DNA of 64,000 bases from Chthoniobacterales bacterium (lineage in GTDB: Bacteria > Verrucomicrobiota > Verrucomicrobiia > Chthoniobacterales > UBA10450). Positions 45,948 to 54,893 of the stretch are shown in pieces (position 1 is the stretch's first letter; every line of letters begins with the position of its first letter). The notes beneath the pieces were generated by a model. The model saw only the letters and a program-made list of their open reading frames with translations. It was not told the DNA's origin and did no database searches. Position numbers and translations under genes: made by a program. Location of the stretch: contig JACDGS010000002.1 in assembly GCA_013821455.1 (NCBI GenBank), forward strand, positions 93,003 through 157,002, written 5' to 3'.

Positions 45948-45989
45948 TTTTCCCGCGTTTCCGCGCGGGCTCTCGCACATGGTAGTTTT

Positions 45990-46100
45990 TGGGTGGCCAA
46001 ACCAAGCTTAGTTTGTGGCAGACAAAGGTTAGTCGGGGCCAGACGAGCCTTGATCCAAAGCAGACTAAGTCTCGTTTGGGACAAACCCGGCTCAGGATGC
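45990..46100. repeat. Degenerate GGCCAAAC/AGTTTG-type repeats after tRNA-Tyr
   Basis: Several 20-25 bp units of the form GGCCAAACCAAGCTTAGTT, GGCAGACAAAGGTTAGTC, GGCCAGACGAGCC and CAAAGCAGACTAAGTC, alternating in orientation and ending CTCGTTTGGGACAAACC. I see no gene here. They could be remnants of a mobile element near the tRNA. Confidence 0.5.
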
Positions 46101-46114
46101 AGTGGCGCGGGACG

Positions 46115-47926
46115 CTATTGCGTGTACCAGCGGGAGCGCCGGTAATTAAACGAGGCGAGGAGTCCCGGGGGCGGGTTGGAGATGAAGTTGGTGTCGAAAT
46201 ACCAGGCGCGATTGGGCGGGTTGTAAACATTGGCCGCGCCCCAATGGCCAATGGCTTGCTGGCTCTTGTAGAGCTCGATCATGGAGCCGTAGTAGGTGAA
46301 GACTTGTCCGGACCAGTTCTCGAGGAAGCGCGGGAAGTTTTCCACCCCGCCGCTGTAGTAGCCGTTACCGGTGGGGACGTTGCCGGAAATGATGCCGGCG
46401 TTAACAGTGGTGGGAGCGGCCGCGGGGTTGGTGCCGGATTGGGAATCGATCCAGGAATTGGAGAGGATGTTTACCGCGTCGGCGATGATGGCGGCGGGCT
46501 GGCGGGTGTAGCCGGCGACGGTGGGCTGGGTCGGGTCTCCGGTATTAGAGGGGGGCTGGACGGTGGGCGTGGCCCCCGGCACGGCCGAAGGGGTGGAGCC
46601 GGTGTTGTAATCTCCCTGCACGTAAACCGGGTTGGCGCTCGCGATGGTGAGGCCAGGAGCGGAGCTGCCGCTGCCATCGGGAAGTTTCGCGCCATTTTTC
46701 AAGCGAATGGCGCGCTTGGTGGCGATGCCGTCGGCGCTGGCGCTGGTGTCGGTGATGTAGATGATGCCGTTAAAGTTGTTCCCGAAATCGCCGTTTTTAA
46801 TGGCGTTGCTGACGGCACCGACATCGAGGGTGGCCACGCGGATGCTGGCGTTGCCGGTGGTGGCGCCTTCGCGGTTGTCGGTGATGGTCTCGTTCGTGGT
46901 GATGGCGGCGAGGAGATCCTGTTTCATCCGGCCGCCGTTGCCGATGCCGTTGCCGTTGGTGCTGATGAGGTTGCCGTTGCCGTCGTAGATCTGGATGGCA
47001 TTGGCGGCATCGATGATGACTTGGACTCCGGCCTGGGATTGAAGGCGGTAGGGGTCGAGGGTCGTGGGAGTGGTGGTGTAATCGATGAGCTGGTGGTAAT
47101 CGGTGAGGGCGACGCCGTAGGGTTGCTGGGCCTGATCTTTCGCCGGCGGGAGGCCGGTCGCCCAAGTGGGGCTGCTGGGTGTCTCCGAATGGGTGCCGTC
47201 GCCCGGCATAAAGCCGATGGACCAACTGTTCACGTAGGTCGTTTTGCCATTGAGGGTGAGAGTATTGTGGGCGGTATAAAGGCTGCCATTGGTTTGGACG
47301 TCGCCGTTAACGACCATGGGAGCGCCGGGGTGGATCTCGAGGTCGTCGTTGAAGAAGATTGCGTAACGCCACAGGGAGAGGGTCTCTTTCTGAAAAACGC
47401 GCCGGACGCGGACGACGATATTGTTGGGGTCAGTGGGGTCCTGGGTCTTCCCTACCGGAGTGCTGACGGTGGGAAGGACGACGTCGGCTGTGGCGAGGTA
47501 GTAGTAGCTGAGGTCGCCGTGGTTGGGCCCGGCGATGGGGGCGGGAGTGGCGCCGCCGCCAGCCTTCGGTGCCCAGGTGGAGTCGAGAGCCCTTACGGTG
47601 AAGTTGGTGAGAGTGTACTGGCTCACGCCGGGGAAGTCAGCCGGGGTGGGGCTGGGGATCGACCCGGAAAAATCGCTGTTCTTGAAGACTTTCGTTTGAT
47701 TGGTCCGGCAGATCGAGCGCCAGGCGGCGAAAGCCATCTCGGTGCTGGAGTCGCCGATGTTCGTCGCCTGGCGAAGGAGAATGCTGCGCCGGACGTTGCG
47801 GCCTACGGAGTCGGTGTATTGCAAGGCGAGACCAATCCAGACCCCGACGATGGCCATCGTCATAACGGTGACGATGAGGGCGTTGCCGGCTGCGCGGCGA
47901 AGCGGGCGTTTCGAGAGCGTGATCAT
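46115..47926 (-). CDS. PilX-like pilus-associated protein
   Basis: 603 residues with an N-terminal membrane helix (NALIVTVMTMAIVGVWIGLALQYTDSV) of PilX/PulK N-domain type, then a large exported domain rich in Gly, Asn, Thr and Pro with segments like GDVQTNGSLYTAHNTLTLNGKT and VYVQGDYNTGS. Start ATG 47926 overlaps the pilW-like stop (ATGA). It is last in a three-gene minor-pilin operon. Function is inferred from the N-terminus and neighbours; the large domain is not recognised. Confidence 0.75.
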   Translation of the reverse strand: MITLSKRPLRRAAGNALIVTVMTMAIVGVWIGLALQYTDSVGRNVRRSILLRQATNIGDSSTEMAFAAWRSICRTNQTKVFKNSDFSGSIPSPTPADFPGVSQYTLTNFTVRALDSTWAPKAGGGATPAPIAGPNHGDLSYYYLATADVVLPTVSTPVGKTQDPTDPNNIVVRVRRVFQKETLSLWRYAIFFNDDLEIHPGAPMVVNGDVQTNGSLYTAHNTLTLNGKTTYVNSWSIGFMPGDGTHSETPSSPTWATGLPPAKDQAQQPYGVALTDYHQLIDYTTTPTTLDPYRLQSQAGVQVIIDAANAIQIYDGNGNLISTNGNGIGNGGRMKQDLLAAITTNETITDNREGATTGNASIRVATLDVGAVSNAIKNGDFGNNFNGIIYITDTSASADGIATKRAIRLKNGAKLPDGSGSSAPGLTIASANPVYVQGDYNTGSTPSAVPGATPTVQPPSNTGDPTQPTVAGYTRQPAAIIADAVNILSNSWIDSQSGTNPAAAPTTVNAGIISGNVPTGNGYYSGGVENFPRFLENWSGQVFTYYGSMIELYKSQQAIGHWGAANVYNPPNRAWYFDTNFISNPPPGLLASFNYRRSRWYTQ

Positions 47927-48777
47927 TGGGAATTGGTCAAGCGACAGCGGAAGGGGATGGTGGAGCTGATGAACATGTTTACCGCGGCATAGCCGCGATT
48001 AGTAAACTGGGGCTCGACGGTGGAGAGGTTAATCGCGGCGAGGAAGCGGTTTTGCAGGCCGCCATTCTGGAGCACGGGCACGCTGAACGGCGTCGCGTTC
48101 ACGATGTTGCGGGTGATGACCTTGTAGTTGTTCACGTCGTTTGTTGGGTAAAAGCGGAGCTCCGAACCGACGACGGCGTAACTGAAGCGGGTGGTGATAA
48201 ACGCGCTGATGACGTAGTTGACGCCCGCCTGGCCTTCAATCCCTGTGCCGGCAACGTCCACGGCCGTGCCGATCCCAGTGACAGGCGTGGCAAGTCTAAA
48301 GCCACGGTAGGAGCCAAGCGCGGCGGTGTTAGTGATGTTGTATTCGATGTTGTGCGAGGGGATATTCAAACGGGCGCCAGCCGGCGGCACGTAGCCAGGG
48401 CAGTACAAAACGATCGAGGTCGCGTTCGCCGCGGCGTCCAAGGTGACGGGAAAAGGTCCGGCATTGAAAACCTGGAAGGAAACGCCCACGGTCGAGATGG
48501 CGTTGCCAAAGCCATCAACGATGGGGTTGACGGCCTGCAAGTTGGCATCGACCAACTCCGGGATGGAGACGGAACTGTGGACGTTGGTCAGCATTTCATC
48601 GATGCCGGCGCGCGCCTGCTGGTGAGCGGAATTGACCGCGGTGTTTTTAGCGTACAGGACCATGGAGGAGTTCAGAACGTAAAAGATCAACCCCCCAACG
48701 AGGGCCATGATCGCGGTGGTGATGAGGATTTCCAGGAGGGTGTAGGCGCCGCTCAGCCGGCCGGGGGCGGTTTTCAT
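47923..48777 (-). CDS. PilW-like minor pseudopilin
   Basis: 284 residues with a type IV prepilin N-terminus: short basic leader, then GAYTLLEILITTAIMALVGGLIFYVL, where the Glu is the conserved +5 residue after cleavage. The C-terminal domain is large and not recognised. I start at ATG 48777 because it gives a normal prepilin leader; the stop/start of the preceding pilV-like gene overlaps. A competence or type IV pilus role is possible. Confidence 0.82.
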   Translation of the reverse strand: MKTAPGRLSGAYTLLEILITTAIMALVGGLIFYVLNSSMVLYAKNTAVNSAHQQARAGIDEMLTNVHSSVSIPELVDANLQAVNPIVDGFGNAISTVGVSFQVFNAGPFPVTLDAAANATSIVLYCPGYVPPAGARLNIPSHNIEYNITNTAALGSYRGFRLATPVTGIGTAVDVAGTGIEGQAGVNYVISAFITTRFSYAVVGSELRFYPTNDVNNYKVITRNIVNATPFSVPVLQNGGLQNRFLAAINLSTVEPQFTNRGYAAVNMFISSTIPFRCRLTNSQ

Positions 48778-49253
48778 ACGTCGGATGCGCGCATGGCATT
48801 CAACTGCACGCTGTAGGGCTTGCCGCGGTAGGTGTAGGTGACGATGACGGTGGCGGAGTACAGGCTTAGGGTCGGATTCCGAGGGTTGAGCGTGATCGTT
48901 GTCGTGAGTGTGCCGGTGATGGAACTGGTCTGCCCATTGGTGCCCACAGGCTCGGTGTAAATGGCGACGTTGGGCGTAATCGAGCTGCCGACGTTCCATT
49001 CGCCCGTCGTGCCGAATGCTCCATCCTGAGGATTAAACGGCGAGTCGGAGAGGAGGTAATCGATGCGATTTTGTGCGGCGGTTTCGGCGCCGGTGTAAAG
49101 CCGGTTGATGGAGGCGTAATTATTGGCCTGCGACAGCGCCCAAAGGGAGCCGGCCGCGAGTATCGCCAGAAGGGTGGCGGCGACGAGGACCTCGATGAGA
49201 GTGAAGGCGCGATGGCCGCGGCGCTTATCGGATATCTTGGTGCGAAGGTGCAT
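48774..49253 (-). CDS. PilV-like prepilin
   Basis: 159 residues: leader MHLRTKISDKRRGHRA, then the prepilin motif FTLIEVLVAATLLAILAAGSLWAL with +5 Glu. The mature domain is small and Thr/Ser/Asn-rich. It is first of three coupled genes (pilV-, pilW-, pilX-like), with 4-bp overlaps between them. Such sets prime type IV pilus or type II secretion fibres; no pilin-motor genes are adjacent. Confidence 0.83.
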   Translation of the reverse strand: MHLRTKISDKRRGHRAFTLIEVLVAATLLAILAAGSLWALSQANNYASINRLYTGAETAAQNRIDYLLSDSPFNPQDGAFGTTGEWNVGSSITPNVAIYTEPVGTNGQTSSITGTLTTTITLNPRNPTLSLYSATVIVTYTYRGKPYSVQLNAMRASDV

Positions 49254-49403
49254 GACAGCACGTTCAAAGTAGCAATGGCCGTGCCGGGGAGGTCAGGCAG
49301 ATGAATTTTCAACCGGCGAACGATAATTCTAAAAAATCGCTTCCCCAGCTTACGCCAGAGGAGAGAATCGCCGAATAAAATATGGAAATTATAGCTGGCA
49401 TGA

Positions 49404-49436
49404 AAATAATTATTGACGATGCGAATCATTTATAAG
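49404..49436 (+). promoter_or_regulatory. Element shared by the two sorting-tail genes, copy 1
   Basis: AAATAATTATTGACGATGCG, then AATCATTTATAAG. It aligns with the element at 50332-50365 (ATTGAC, CGAA, TTTATrA at the same spacing). TTGACG could be a -35 box; the region is far more AT-rich than the surroundings. Promoter or operator is inferred from the match. Confidence 0.5.
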
Positions 49437-49467
49437 AATTATGGTTTTCATAAATCCGACACGTTAT

Positions 49468-50208
49468 ATGAAATACCGCTCTTTAATCGCCAACAAACCG
49501 TTCTTCACCTCTTCCGCACGTCTGCTCCGTCCCTTTCTCGGAGCCGCAGCCAGCCTGGTCTTCGCCGCCGCTTCTGCTCAGGCCAGCGTGACCACGCTTT
49601 CTTTCCAGCCGAACCCCGCGGATATGGGCGATCTCGATCACCACCTCGCTTACACTTGGAGGATCGACAATGTCAGTCTGACCGGCTTCAGCATCACGAG
49701 CGCGACGCTTTCGATCACGAATATCTCGAATTGGGACACGAATCCGAACGTGCTGCACCTTCACCTGCTTGATACCGCGGTGAATGCCGGGATCGCGACC
49801 TTCGTGGACGACCCCACCGGCAGCGTTCCGCTGGCGGATTTGACCGACGATTTCGTCAGCACCCGTTACCACAGTGATCCGAACTGGCTCGTTAAATCCG
49901 GCACCGGCGATACCTTTCTGGCGAACCCGAGTTTCACCACCACGGGCGTGAATTATACCCTGAACCTGACCCCGACTCAGCTCCAAACGCTGACGAGCTA
50001 TATCGCCAACGGCAACGACATCGCCTTCGGCTTGGATCCCGACTGCCACTTCTATAACGACGGGATCAAATTCACCATGACCCTCACTCCGGTTCCCGAG
50101 ATGTCCGCGCTCTTGCCGATCGTGGGTTTGATCGCGGCTGTCGGCTCGACGCATCTCTTACGCCGGCGGCGCGCGGCGCAGCTCGCGTTGGTCCGATGGG
50201 AAGACTGA
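49468..50208 (+). CDS. Secreted protein with PEP-CTERM-like VPEM sorting tail, paralogue 1
   Basis: 246 residues: signal peptide (about 1-40, MKYRSLIANK... ending AAASAQA), a beta-rich middle (residues 45-205, DNF-like SITNISNWDTNPNVLHLHLLD), and a C-terminal tail VPEMSALLPIVGLIAAVGSTHLLRRRR. A VPE motif, a membrane helix and an Arg cluster is the layout of PEP-CTERM signals processed by exosortases; this is a variant. Start ATG 49468 is chosen by comparison with the paralogue. A terminator follows. Confidence 0.8.
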   Translation: MKYRSLIANKPFFTSSARLLRPFLGAAASLVFAAASAQASVTTLSFQPNPADMGDLDHHLAYTWRIDNVSLTGFSITSATLSITNISNWDTNPNVLHLHLLDTAVNAGIATFVDDPTGSVPLADLTDDFVSTRYHSDPNWLVKSGTGDTFLANPSFTTTGVNYTLNLTPTQLQTLTSYIANGNDIAFGLDPDCHFYNDGIKFTMTLTPVPEMSALLPIVGLIAAVGSTHLLRRRRAAQLALVRWED

Positions 50209-50234
50209 TTTTTCTTCAGGTTGGTTAGGGATAG

Positions 50235-50270
50235 CGGTCGCCTCTGGCTTGAGGCGGCCGCTTTTCTTTG
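50235..50270 (+). terminator. Rho-independent terminator
   Basis: A 12-bp stem AGCGGTCGCCTC/GAGGCGGCCGCT (one G-T pair) with a short loop, followed by TTTTCTT, about 27 bp after the stop of the first sorting-tail gene. Confidence 0.85.
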
Positions 50271-50331
50271 CGCCCAGTCGCGCTCCTGTAAACGCCGCCT
50301 GCTTCCAGGCGCTGATCTTTAATTTGCCGAG

Positions 50332-50365
50332 AGAAATATGATTGACCTCCGAAATTGTTTATGAC
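50332..50365 (+). promoter_or_regulatory. Element shared by the two sorting-tail genes, copy 2
   Basis: AGAAATATGATTGACCTCCG, then AAATTGTTTATGAC. Aligns with 49404-49436 over about 30 bp with ATTGAC, CGAA and TTTATrA in register. It is 90-120 bp upstream of the second gene. Confidence 0.5.
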
Positions 50366-50453
50366 AAAACGGGCTCTCGTCGCGGCAAATAAACGGAACT
50401 AATCGCTCGATTCCCAGAACCCATAGAAGACCTTGACAACTCAACCGCGTGCC

Positions 50454-51137
50454 ATGAAAAATTATCGTGCTCCCCGTCTCGGAAAAAGCCTCGCGGGTTT
50501 TTCGCTTCTCTTTCTTTTCCTCGCCTCGTCAGCATGGGCCACTGTCGTCACTTGGGACTTGAATTCCGGTGCCACGGGCACCACTAGCCAGACTTTCACC
50601 TCATCTGGCTACAGCATCACCGCCAATGGCTATACAACGGGAGTCCCCTGCACGCCGCTCGGTCTTTATTTTAAGACGAGTGGGGCCGATCTGCCCGGTC
50701 TTGATATCGTTAGCACCTCTGATAATCAATTGCAGGGCAACGGTCTTTACCCGACGACTTTCATTCGGTTCGATGTGAGCTCGATTCTTTCTCAAGACTT
50801 CACGGACGGTCAGCTCCAGATCGGAAATGTGTCCGGCTCCGATTCCTTCGTTATTTATGGCTCCTCGGCGTTGGGAGACCCCGGCACCCAGATCGGCGGG
50901 CTTTACACCAGCTCCTCGAACCTGAGCTTTGTTAGCATCGCGAACTTCGCCAATTACAAATTCATCTCCATGGGCGCTGTGACCGGTGGTGTTTTGCCGG
51001 TGGCCTTCCAAGCAACCCTCGAGGCCGTGCCGGAAATGGGCGCTCTCTTTCCAATCATTGGCCTGATTTTAGCCGTCTCGCTCACCGAGCTTCTGCGCCG
51101 CCGTCGCATCGCTCAGTCGCGCTGCGGTTGCAGGTAG
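50454..51137 (+). CDS. Secreted protein with PEP-CTERM-like VPEM sorting tail, paralogue 2
   Basis: 227 residues: signal peptide (MKNYRAPRLGKSLAGFSLLFLFLASSAWA), a beta-rich Ser/Gly/Thr-rich domain, and the tail VPEMGALFPIIGLILAVSLTELLRRRR, nearly the same as in the preceding gene. The middle domains differ, so they share the sorting signal rather than the whole protein. ATG 50454 is preferred over an upstream TTG. A strong terminator follows at 51161. Confidence 0.8.
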   Translation: MKNYRAPRLGKSLAGFSLLFLFLASSAWATVVTWDLNSGATGTTSQTFTSSGYSITANGYTTGVPCTPLGLYFKTSGADLPGLDIVSTSDNQLQGNGLYPTTFIRFDVSSILSQDFTDGQLQIGNVSGSDSFVIYGSSALGDPGTQIGGLYTSSSNLSFVSIANFANYKFISMGAVTGGVLPVAFQATLEAVPEMGALFPIIGLILAVSLTELLRRRRIAQSRCGCR

Positions 51138-51160
51138 CTGCGTTCTCGGTTTTGGTTTGG

Positions 51161-51193
51161 CGGCCGTCCTTTCGAGGACGGCCGTTTTTTTTT
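51161..51193 (+). terminator. Rho-independent terminator
   Basis: Perfect 10-bp stem CGGCCGTCCT/AGGACGGCCG with a TTCG loop and a run of nine T, 24 bp after the second sorting-tail gene. It faces the end of atpG (stop at 51195), which comes from the other strand. Confidence 0.93.
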
Positions 51194-51194
51194 C

Positions 51195-52070
51195 TCAACC
51201 ACCGAGCGCCATCTGTGCGGTGGCGATTTCCAGAAGCTCGGTCGTGATGCTGGCTTGGCGCATCTTGTTGTACTCGAGCGTGAGATCTTTGATGAACTGG
51301 TTCGCGTTATCGGTCGCGTTTTTCATCGCCACCATGCGAGCGCTGTGCTCGGACGCGCGCGCGTCGAGAATCATCTGGAAAACCTGATACTGCACATAGT
51401 AGGGGAGAATGAAATCCAGCACCGCGTCCGCGTTCGGCTCGAAGCTGTAAGCCAGCGGATCGCCGGGAGCATCGTTAGGCGCAGCCGTGTCCTGGGCGGC
51501 TTCAAAAATAAACGGGCTGATCGGAAGGAGCGTTTGGGCGACCGGCTTTTGGCTGATCGTATTGACGAAATGCGTGTAGAGCACGGTCACTTTATCGACC
51601 TCGCCGCTGAGGAATTTCTCCACACAGAATTTGGAAATTGCTTTGGTTTCCAAAATGGTCGGCGCGTCCTTCAATTCAAAATCCGCCAGCAATTCGCGCC
51701 GGGTTCGAGCAACGAACTGCCGCGCTTTGCGGCCGCTCGTCACGTAAGCCGTTTTGTCCGCGGCGAACGTCGTCGCTTCGCGCATTAGATTGGTATTGAG
51801 CGCGCCCGCGAGGCCTTTATCCGTGCTGATGGCGAGGACCAGTTCCTTCCGCACCGGCCGCACTTGCAGGAGCGGATGTAGGAGTGGATCAGTCCGGCCC
51901 TTGAGCGAAACGAGCACGCGGTTCAGCGCGTTCGAATATGGCCGTCCGGCGAGCGCGTGTTGCTGCGCCTTGCGCATTTTCGAGGCGGCGACCATTTGCA
52001 TCGCCTTCGTGATTTGCGCGGTGTTGCGGATCGACTTGATCCGGCGACGGATGTCCTGCGTATTGGCCAT
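51195..52070 (-). CDS. atpG: F-type ATP synthase gamma subunit
   Basis: 291 residues, the central rotor shaft of F1. Family blocks: ANTQDIRRRIKSIRNTAQITKAMQMVAASKMRKAQ at the start, and the C-terminal ASEHSARMVAMKNATDNANQFIKDLTLEYNKMRQASITTELLEIATAQMALGG. It is last of the visible atp genes; atpD and atpC do not follow before the terminator and the convergent neighbour. The 19-bp gap to atpA holds a TCGTTAGGC copy. Confidence 0.97.
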   Translation of the reverse strand: MANTQDIRRRIKSIRNTAQITKAMQMVAASKMRKAQQHALAGRPYSNALNRVLVSLKGRTDPLLHPLLQVRPVRKELVLAISTDKGLAGALNTNLMREATTFAADKTAYVTSGRKARQFVARTRRELLADFELKDAPTILETKAISKFCVEKFLSGEVDKVTVLYTHFVNTISQKPVAQTLLPISPFIFEAAQDTAAPNDAPGDPLAYSFEPNADAVLDFILPYYVQYQVFQMILDARASEHSARMVAMKNATDNANQFIKDLTLEYNKMRQASITTELLEIATAQMALGG

Positions 52071-52089
52071 TCGTTAGTCGTTAGGCAAA

Positions 52090-53622
52090 TTATTGCCAGG
52101 TGGATTTGAAATCGTCGAGTGCGCCGCGCAGCTCGGCTTCGAGATCTTTATCGAGGCTCTTCTTCGCGCGAATGTTGGTGAGCACGCTTTCTTTGCGCGT
52201 CTGCAAATAATCCTGCAGCTTCGTTTGGAATTCTTTCACGCGATCGACTGGCACGGGATCGAGATAACCGTTTTGCATCGCCCAAAGAATCGCGACCTGT
52301 TCCTCGACGGGAATCGGGCTGTATTGCACCTGCTTGAACAATTCGACGATGCGCTGGCCACGATCGAGCCGCGCCTTGGTCGCCGCGTCGAGATCGGAAC
52401 CAAACTGCGCGAAAGCCGCCAGCTCTCGGAACTGCGCGAGCTCGAGTTTGATCTTACCAGCCACTTGTTTGATCCCCTTGATCTGCGCCGCGGAACCGAC
52501 ACGACTCACCGAGAGACCGACCGAGATCGCGGGGCGAATACCTTGAAAAAACAAATCCGTCTCGAGATAAATCTGGCCGTCGGTGATCGAGATGACGTTC
52601 GTCGGGATGTAGGCGGAGACATCGCCTGCCTGCGTTTCGATAATCGGCAGCGCTGTCAACGAACCGCCACCTGATTCTTCCGTCACGCGCGCGCTGCGCT
52701 CGAGCAGGCGCGAGTGCAAATAAAAGACATCGCCGGGATACGCTTCGCGACCGGACGGCCGCTTCAAGACTAACGACACCTGCCGATAGGCGACCGCGTG
52801 CTTCGAGAGATCATCGTAAATGATGAGCGCGTCCATGCCGTTATCCATGAACCACTCACCCATCGCGGCGCCGGCAAACGGCGCGAGATACTGGTTCGTC
52901 GCGCTCTCGGAGGCTGGCGCGGAAACAATCGTGGTGTAAGCCATCGCCCCATTTTTTTCGAGGACGGCGAGCGTCCGCGCGACATTGGAATTTTTCTGCC
53001 CAATCGCGACGTAGATGCAATAGAGCGGCCGATGATCGTCGAGCCGGCCTTCTTCGGCGGCTTTATTCAAACGCGCCTGGCTGATGATGGTATCGACCGC
53101 GATGGTCGATTTGCCGGTGGCGCGATCGCCGATGATCAATTCGCGCTGGCCACGGCCGATCGGGATCATCGCGTCGATCGCCATGATGCCGGTCTGCACC
53201 GGCTGATTCACGCTGCGCCGCTTGATGATGCCGGGCGCGATTTTCTCCACCGGATAATAGCTGTCCGTTTTAATCGGTCCCTTGTTATCAACGGGCTGGC
53301 CGAGCGTATTCACGACGCGGCCTAACAATGCTTTTCCCACCGGCACTTGGAGGAGACGGCCGGTTGTTTTCACCTCGTCGCCTTCCGAAACTTTCGTCGG
53401 ATCGCCGAGGAGGATGATGCCGACTTCAGTCTCTTCGAGGTTGAGCGCGAGCCCGAATTCGCCGCTCGGGAATTCGATCATTTCGTTCAACATCACCTCG
53501 CTCAGTCCTTCCACGCGCGCGACGCCGTCGCCGCACTCCCGCACCACGCCGATGTTGCTTTTGGTAGTCGAGGTTTTTAGTCCCGCGATTTCCGTTTCGA
53601 GTTCTTCCAGAATGCTAGCCAT
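52090..53622 (-). CDS. atpA: F-type ATP synthase alpha subunit
   Basis: 510 residues. P-loop [109 protein letters not shown] and [19 protein letters not shown] are all canonical. It is the non-catalytic nucleotide-binding subunit. It is separated from atpH by 14 bp that contain a core of the 9-mer. Confidence 0.98.
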   Translation of the reverse strand: MASILEELETEIAGLKTSTTKSNIGVVRECGDGVARVEGLSEVMLNEMIEFPSGEFGLALNLEETEVGIILLGDPTKVSEGDEVKTTGRLLQVPVGKALLGRVVNTLGQPVDNKGPIKTDSYYPVEKIAPGIIKRRSVNQPVQTGIMAIDAMIPIGRGQRELIIGDRATGKSTIAVDTIISQARLNKAAEEGRLDDHRPLYCIYVAIGQKNSNVARTLAVLEKNGAMAYTTIVSAPASESATNQYLAPFAGAAMGEWFMDNGMDALIIYDDLSKHAVAYRQVSLVLKRPSGREAYPGDVFYLHSRLLERSARVTEESGGGSLTALPIIETQAGDVSAYIPTNVISITDGQIYLETDLFFQGIRPAISVGLSVSRVGSAAQIKGIKQVAGKIKLELAQFRELAAFAQFGSDLDAATKARLDRGQRIVELFKQVQYSPIPVEEQVAILWAMQNGYLDPVPVDRVKEFQTKLQDYLQTRKESVLTNIRAKKSLDKDLEAELRGALDDFKSTWQ

Positions 53623-53636
53623 GATTATTCGTTAGG

Positions 53637-54029
53637 TTAAAATTTTTGCTGCAGGCGATCGAGCCGGTTGCGCACGCTGCTGTCCCAAACATCGTTCCCG
53701 ACGCGGATGCGCACGCCGCCGAGCAGCGCGGGATTGACGACAAATTCAGTCGTTAGGCCCGCGCCGTATTTTTGTGCGAGATCGCGCACGATGCTTTCGC
53801 TCGCCTGCTTTTCCAAAGCGGTTGCGGATTCGATGCGCGCCCGCCGTTTGTCCGCCTCGAGACGGAGGAGGCGCTGATAGGTTTCCAGGAGCCGAACATA
53901 ATTGCGCGGTTTGGTTTTGATGATCGCTCTTACGATCGACTCAACTTTACCGCGATCCAGCGCGCCCTCGACAAAGCTTTCACGCGCAAGTTTGCGCGAG
54001 AGTTGCCGAATTTCCTTGCTGATCTTCAT
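53637..54029 (-). CDS. atpH: F-type ATP synthase delta subunit
   Basis: 130 residues, shorter than the usual 170-180: the N-terminal helical domain is reduced, while the C-terminal part (ASESIVRDLAQKYGAGLTTEFVVNPALLGGVRIRVGNDVWDSSVRNRLDRLQQKF) is typical. It links the peripheral stalk to F1. Position between atpF and atpA supports the call. The stop is next to a TCGTTAGG copy. Confidence 0.9.
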   Translation of the reverse strand: MKISKEIRQLSRKLARESFVEGALDRGKVESIVRAIIKTKPRNYVRLLETYQRLLRLEADKRRARIESATALEKQASESIVRDLAQKYGAGLTTEFVVNPALLGGVRIRVGNDVWDSSVRNRLDRLQQKF

Positions 54030-54047
54030 GGGCGCGTTCGTTAGGCT

Positions 54048-54578
54048 TTAGGCCGAGACCTGGCGCGCGGCTTCGTCCTGCAGCCGCCGCTGATCCTCGC
54101 TGGTCAAAACTTTACCGGTGACTTTCGCCGTTGTGTCGATGACGAGCCGGCCCAGCTCGCGTTTGAGCTGGCTCATCGTTCGTTCGTGTTCCAGCGCGCT
54201 CGCCTCGCCTGCCTTGGCCATGATTTGCTCGGCCGCGGCGGCGGCTTCCTGTTGTTTTCGCTCCGCCACCACACCCGCGCTGGCGCGCGCTTCGTCGATC
54301 ATTTTCTGCGCCGCGGCATTGCCTTTGGCCAGAATTTCCTGGTAGCGCTGTTCCGCTTCTGCGAGTTGCTGCTTGATTTTCTCGGCGTTCAAAAGCCCTT
54401 CGGCGATCTTCTGCCGCCGCTCTTCCAGCACTGCGAGAATCGGCTTGTAGGCAAATTGCCGAAGCAAAAGCGCGACGATGACGAAGCTGACGACCTGTGA
54501 CAGGAACATCCAGAGATTCAGTCCGAATCTCTCCGCGGTGTCCCGGCCTATATCGAGGATGGAGGCAAGCATGACCAT
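54048..54578 (-). CDS. atpF: F-type ATP synthase b subunit
   Basis: 176 residues: one N-terminal membrane helix (LNLWMFLSQVVSFVIVALLLRQF), then a long coiled coil rich in Ala, Glu, Gln and Lys (about 45-160), the peripheral stalk. Starts ATG GTC ATG; the second ATG (54572) is equally possible. A single b gene is present, not b/b-prime. The gap to atpH holds a TCGTTAGGC copy. Confidence 0.95.
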   Translation of the reverse strand: MVMLASILDIGRDTAERFGLNLWMFLSQVVSFVIVALLLRQFAYKPILAVLEERRQKIAEGLLNAEKIKQQLAEAEQRYQEILAKGNAAAQKMIDEARASAGVVAERKQQEAAAAAEQIMAKAGEASALEHERTMSQLKRELGRLVIDTTAKVTGKVLTSEDQRRLQDEAARQVSA

Positions 54579-54617
54579 GTTGAGGAAGCTGATTCGGGAA
54601 GAGCGCGCGTCGCTAAA

Positions 54618-54860
54618 CTATTTCACGAGGAAGAGCGCGTAGAAGACGATCGCCTCGGCGAGCGCGATCGCGAGAATCGCCTGCACCAGGATCGGTGTGG
54701 CGGCGCCCGGATTGCGTCCGACGGCCGAGGAGGCGCCCATGCCGATCAATCCCACGCCGATCGCAGCGCCGAGAGCCGCGAGTCCGACGTGAATGCTTCC
54801 GTTAATCTCCGCTAACATTGGTAGTATCATATTTTTTCTAGTTGGTTGTTTCTCAGCCAC
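54618..54860 (-). CDS. atpE: F-type ATP synthase c subunit
   Basis: 80 residues, or 70 if translation starts at the internal ATG 54830 (MILPMLAEINGSIHVG), which is more typical. Two membrane helices with the GRNPGAATP loop between; the ion-carrying Glu is in LAEAIVFYALF. The Na+ signature (Gln in helix 1 and Ser/Thr after the Glu) is absent, so a proton-type ring is expected. Confidence 0.95.
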   Translation of the reverse strand: MAEKQPTRKNMILPMLAEINGSIHVGLAALGAAIGVGLIGMGASSAVGRNPGAATPILVQAILAIALAEAIVFYALFLVK

Positions 54861-54893
54861 TCCGCGGAAACCACGGTCATATGGCCAAAAGTT

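Noticed and set aside
45950..45975. Terminator after tRNA-Tyr (CCCGCG/CGCGGG hairpin)
   Set aside because: A short stem is present but there is no T-run, so the evidence is weak.
45989..47992. 667-residue plus-strand open frame over the pilX-like gene
   Set aside because: It is a low-complexity Gly/Val/Ala/Asp antisense shadow of 46115-47926, which has a membrane helix and coupled operon neighbours; the frame is due to GC-rich codon bias.
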